DNA of 64,000 nt from Daphnia pulex (lineage: Eukaryota; Arthropoda; Branchiopoda; Diplostraca; Daphniidae), in NCBI RefSeq assembly GCF_021134715.1, contig NC_060026.1:8919001-8983000 (forward strand), given 5' to 3'. The notes under the pieces were generated by a model that saw only the letters and a list, made by a program, of their open reading frames with translations, was not told the origin of the DNA and made no database searches. This document shows, in pieces, positions 60,230 through 64,000 of this stretch. Position 1 is the first letter of the stretch. The number at the start of each line of letters is the position of its first letter. A program made the translations under genes and the position numbers.

Positions 60230-61286
60230 ACTTAAAAAACACGTAATTTGGAGTTGTTTGCTCTTTGCTACCACGTTTAATAAACTGTATTGGCAGCTAT
60301 ATCTGTTTTCGTTTCATTAATTAGCCCAATCCCCATTTTTGATCTGTTCCAATGCACCGTCTGTTTCACAAACCTTGCATTGGCTTCAGTTCGTAACCGC
60401 ACATATATGGTGATTTGGTACAACATTGTTGTTTACATATGATTCTTTATCATGGTTAAACATTGGCTTCAAATAACGGTCTTTCAAGATGGAGATGAGT
60501 CAGGCACAAGATAGAGCCAATATTCCACCGATATTCCACCAAGGTCGTATCGGCCCAATGCTAAAATTGGACGAATGGTGGACCTGTCTCATATCGATCT
60601 TGGAATAACATTAAATTTGCTTCCAGCACAATATTGGACCAATGCAGCAATTGTTTCAGAAATCTCATGTTGGTTGCAGTTCGTAACCGCACATATGTGG
60701 TGCATTCGCACAAAGGTACACTTTCTCCTTACAGTAGATTCAGTGAGATGATGCTTACGATGCGCGAAATGATGAGAATTCGTCCAGATGTGTAAATAGA
60801 CAATACGACCGGTTAGTATCGTTGAACTTCCTGGAATTGGAGACAATTAGTTGGGCTAGATTTATTCTGGCTGTGGACGTCGACCACACCGAGGAGCTAC
60901 AATCAGAGGCGGTCTGAAAGTAGGATGGGACGGTCCAACGGTTGCGTCTTCTGGCATCTGCGGAATTGAGCCTAAACACGGATGTCGTCTGCAAATTCCC
61001 AATGGGTAAACGGTGAATGGTCCTGAATCCAGATACTTACAACATTTCCTATTCAAAAAAATATTCTAAGTCCACTCAAATACAAGTTACAAAGCCTGGA
61101 CTCTCGACTGAGTCCAAGCCGACAACAAAGACAATTCAACGGGTATTTGACCTGAGGGGGGAGGACTCAAGTCTCGGGACAGGAAGGTTCAATGAAGAGA
61201 CGCTTACTGTTTGAGTGTTTGTGAATGGATCATTGAGCTAACCTGAAATCGGCCAACTCTAGATGGTGTTTTGAGCCAGGACTCTT

Positions 61287-61604
61287 TTGTGCTTTCGTGG
61301 GGCCTCTAAAGTGAGAAATTCTCCCATGAGACTATTTCCTATAAACTCCGCTTACGCTTCGGCCTTGGGAGTTTTGTTAGATTGGTGTGTGGGAAGGCGT
61401 TCCGATCACCTGTGCAATGACGTAACTGTGGTAGCAGCCTTTTTAGCCGACCAGGCCAAGTCTAAGGCGTATAGCACGATTGGTGTTTATCGCTGCGCCC
61501 TGTCTCAAACGTTACCTCCCCTGAAGGGCTCCCCTATAGGTGATCACCTCACGATCAATTTGTTAATGAACGGAATTCGGAATCAGAACCCTCCTAAACC
61601 TTAA
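61287..61604 (+). pseudogene. DIRS-type tyrosine recombinase fragment (copy B)
   Basis: The 105-codon frame is the same as in copy A, with the core-binding domain only (YASALGVLLDWC, AYSTIGVYRCALS). Catalytic domain absent. Confidence 0.65.
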
Positions 61605-61917
61605 TGGGTCATTCCGCCGAGTTTTGAATTGTTTCGTCGCAAAAAAATTAGATTTGTTTCATTTTTTTATCGCGTACCAAAGGATTTGTTTTTATCATGA
61701 ATGGGAAGACTCCAATTAAATGTTAAAGTTTTCCGCTTTTTTACAAATTTTATGCACGTTTTTTCATTGAAATTACTGTGCAGGTCATTTAAAATAATTG
61801 AAAAATTATGAAAAAATAACGATAAAAAAAAAGAATTTTTTTTGTCTTTCTAATGATGTATTTGGAACTCTAAAAAAATCTTGTCTTAATGGAGCAATCT
61901 CAGTTCAAAGATTTTTT

Positions 61918-62572
61918 TTAAACAAGCAAATCCACCACTCAAGCGCACCAAATCCATGGACCCCACTTTTTTTCTCATTCCGCTATAAGACCAAAAATGA
62001 GCGGATGACAGCCGAAGCATACGAGTTCTATGCACCTCGGGCTTCATATTGCTGGCCACTAGACTATATGAAAGGGCCTACAGTATGTCCCCCGTTCTAA
62101 AGTGAAGGCCAGGAAAGCGTAGCTTTGGCTGTCATCCACCAGGAACGCGAGAGAGAGTAATAAAAAATGGCGACTAGGCTGGTTAGGAAACTGGTCAAAA
62201 TTACACTTTACTAGATTGGGAATAAATCAGCCAATCTAATACGGAATGTAAAATCCTTTTGGATTGGTATTGAGGGATGGCCGATGAAACTTTTGGGAGA
62301 ATTTTTTTAAGGTTAGCATTTTCCCAAAAAGCGATACAAAAGACCCCCCAAAATTGTTAAAATTTGAAAAAAACTAAACTTTAACATTAAATATCTCCCG
62401 AACGGCAGGGAATATTTAATGTCTGCAAAAACAGATGAATCCGGAGTAGAAAACATGATATGTTAAGTCGTGTTAAGTTATTGTATAAGTGTTAAGTAAG
62501 AGTTAAGTTAAAGCATGATGAAAAAGTGGGGTCCATGGATTTGGTGCGCTTGAGTGGTGGATTGCTTGTTAA
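61918..62572. mobile_element. Inverted-repeat element (copy B)
   Basis: Counterpart of 45392-46046 with the same roughly 52-bp arms. A T run in the interior is shorter and a few bases differ near 62510. Confidence 0.55.
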
Positions 62573-63383
62573 ATAATCAGCTGATCAAATCTGGTCTTTC
62601 AGATCGAACCCAAATTTGTACCAGTTATAGGTGGTAGTATGAAGAACATCTGGTAAAAGAATAAAACTTGTTCCACAATCCGTTCAAAAGTGATGAATTT
62701 TTTAATTTTGTTTTTTCCCCTATGCCTTTAGTACGTGCACCCTATCCCTCCCTCTCCCTCTCCCTCCCTCCCTCCACGGGGAAAGGGAGCGCGTGCATCA
62801 AAGGCATAGGGAATAAGAAACGAAATTTAAAAATTAATAAAACGTTTTAACTCAGTAACGACGCGCACGAATGGACTTAAACTCTAACCCTCGATAAACC
62901 GAGGGACAATTGATATATGTTGAAAAGGCGATTCAATTCTGTAGGTAGGTCATTGAGAAAACAGCTAAAAGAGCGACCGCTTTTGACTATTTATTTTCTC
63001 TCGTTTCTGCGAGCTTGCGTCCGCCACACCCTACTGAAAAGTCGTCATTTTTTTTGTTTAGACGGTAGATAAAGGGTTAAAGTCACAGTTAAAATTGATT
63101 TGAACAATCAATATACAATTGGGAATTGTCTTAGGTACTCCACAAAGACAATTTAGATTGTATGAGATAGAGAGAATCGATTTGAACTGTAATTTCCTCC
63201 CGCCCTCCTCTTTGAAAGAATCAGTCAGATTAGTCAGGTTAGTTTTTTTATATTTCTCTGGATCTTTTGATCGTTACAATCCTTGATTTCCGTAATGAAA
63301 GCTAACAAGCTTAGGCATGATAGTCGGCTACAATAGATGGGTTGTCGTCGTCCAATTTGTATCAAGAAGTATACATGGTGGAA

Positions 63384-63454
63384 GCATCGATGGTTCAGTG
63401 GTAGAATGCTCGCCTGCCACGCGGGCGGCCCGGGTTCGATTCCCGGTCGATGCA
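63384..63454 (+). tRNA. tRNA-Gly(GCC)
   Basis: The best copy in the window: perfect acceptor stem GCATCGA/TCGATGC, D arm TTCAGTGGTAGAA, anticodon arm CGCCTGCCACGCG with GCC, T arm CCCGGGTTCGATTCCCGG fully paired. It is the positional counterpart of the degenerate copy at 46860. Confidence 0.93.
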
Positions 63455-63504
63455 TTTTAATCACCATTGCCCAAGACAGATTGGTAGAATCTACTCTTTT
63501 GAGT

Positions 63505-63857
63505 TTAGTTTGCTGATATTCTTGCGCAGTACGTATAAGGACGGTACTTAGTGGTTAGTGGTGGTTGAAGCAATCTCTTTAAGCGGACTCTTTTTTGTTT
63601 GCCAGATTGGTTTAGATTACTTAATCTTCCTTTGATCATACCAATTGGCGAATAAACCATTTGTAGGACAGAGAGGTACAAGTTATATCCATCGCCAGAC
63701 TCTGTGTTTGTATCGTGGAAACCCAAGATAGTTATCGGTTCAAACTCGTCGTGTTCCAACTGCTGTGGTAATCGACATTCAGACGCAAATGTTCCCCCTT
63801 TTGTAAACTCACTTGGTTCTATGCTCTCCCATTCCAAATACTGTAGTCCCGTGTAGA
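63505..63857 (-). other. Recurring minus-strand exon-like frame (copy B unit)
   Basis: The longest open version of the unit frame: an AG at about 63858 is followed by IYTGLQYLEWESIEPSEF, then FASECRLPQQLEHDEFEP and the GFHDTNTESGDGYNLYL core. Unrecognised. The reading frame, but not the exact sequence, is kept in two of three units. Confidence 0.3.
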
Positions 63858-64000
63858 TCTAAAGTCACATTTTGATAAAAAGAAAAAAAAAAACAGTTAA
63901 CTAAGATTCAAATTGAATTAGGATGCATATGTGTTGAGATAACAAGATATAGAAACAATGGTGATTAATGTTATTTGAACGTTGTATCCGTTTTAAAAGC

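Larger units (their letters stand above)
49018..64000. repeat. Tandem segmental duplication, copy B (runs off window)
   Basis: Direct, collinear copy of 32463 onward; matching anchors differ by 15687 bp before the ~80-bp B-only block, 15768 after it, and 16526 beyond the 744-bp insertion. If the unit is complete, copy B should end near 65.5 kb. The window ends inside its tRNA unit. Copy B lacks the 866-bp element of A and carries a few extra single-base deletions in kinase pseudogene 1. Confidence 0.92.

Noticed and set aside
32463..64000. The whole duplicated block as a single giant transposon
   Set aside because: The block ends show no terminal repeats of their own, the contents are fragments of several unrelated element classes, and the junction looks like end joining rather than transposition.

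Overview
This is eukaryotic nuclear DNA, most likely from a branchiopod crustacean close to Daphnia. Genes have several short introns (about 55-120 bp) with GT-AG ends, intergenic distances are small, and the predicted proteins are clear metazoan orthologues. The species is inferred from this style and from the mobile-element types; nothing in the sequence names it.

Region 1 (1-13.9 kb) holds one confident gene, a two-exon secreted protein on the minus strand (544-3187) with a cysteine pattern like arthropod DM4/12 proteins. About 10.7 kb of pyrimidine-rich, microsatellite-rich DNA lies upstream of it, in which I find no believable gene. The only notable site there is an E-box fused to a CRE at 4086-4097.

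Region 2 (13.9-28.4 kb) is a compact housekeeping cluster whose exons I joined by hand with consistent phases: a C3orf38/DUF4518 homologue (+), a CENP-M-like kinetochore pseudo-GTPase (+), the E2 enzyme UBE2Q (+), the tRNA-queuosine mannosyltransferase QTMAN/GTDC1 (+), the iron-sulfur co-chaperone HSC20/HSCB (-), adenylate kinase 6 (-) and a CRAL-TRIO lipid-transfer protein (+). QTMAN and HSCB converge so tightly that their coding sequences overlap by 8 bp. HSCB and AK6 lie head-to-tail on the minus strand. AK6 and the CRAL-TRIO gene diverge across about 0.8 kb.

Region 3 (28.4-32.4 kb) is mobile-element debris: two abutting palindromic (foldback) elements and a broken BEL/Pao retrotransposon polymerase on the minus strand.

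Region 4 (32.46-64 kb) is a 16.5-kb segment present twice in direct tandem: copy A 32463-49017 and copy B from 49018 to beyond the window end. Each copy holds two decayed IRE1-like kinase pseudogenes, a decayed CMC/EnSpm-like transposase with a companion DUF4806-like ORF, a DIRS-type tyrosine-recombinase fragment, an inverted-repeat element and, at its end, a roughly 1-kb tandem unit with tRNA-Gly(GCC) on + and tRNA-Trp(CCA) on -. Each copy has gained its own terminal-inverted-repeat element with a TA target duplication, and the other copy preserves the empty site. The copy junction carries a short fold-back-templated insertion. I found no new defence or metabolic system. The most interesting items are the CENP-M homologue, the duplication with its reciprocal insertion polymorphisms, and the tRNA array.
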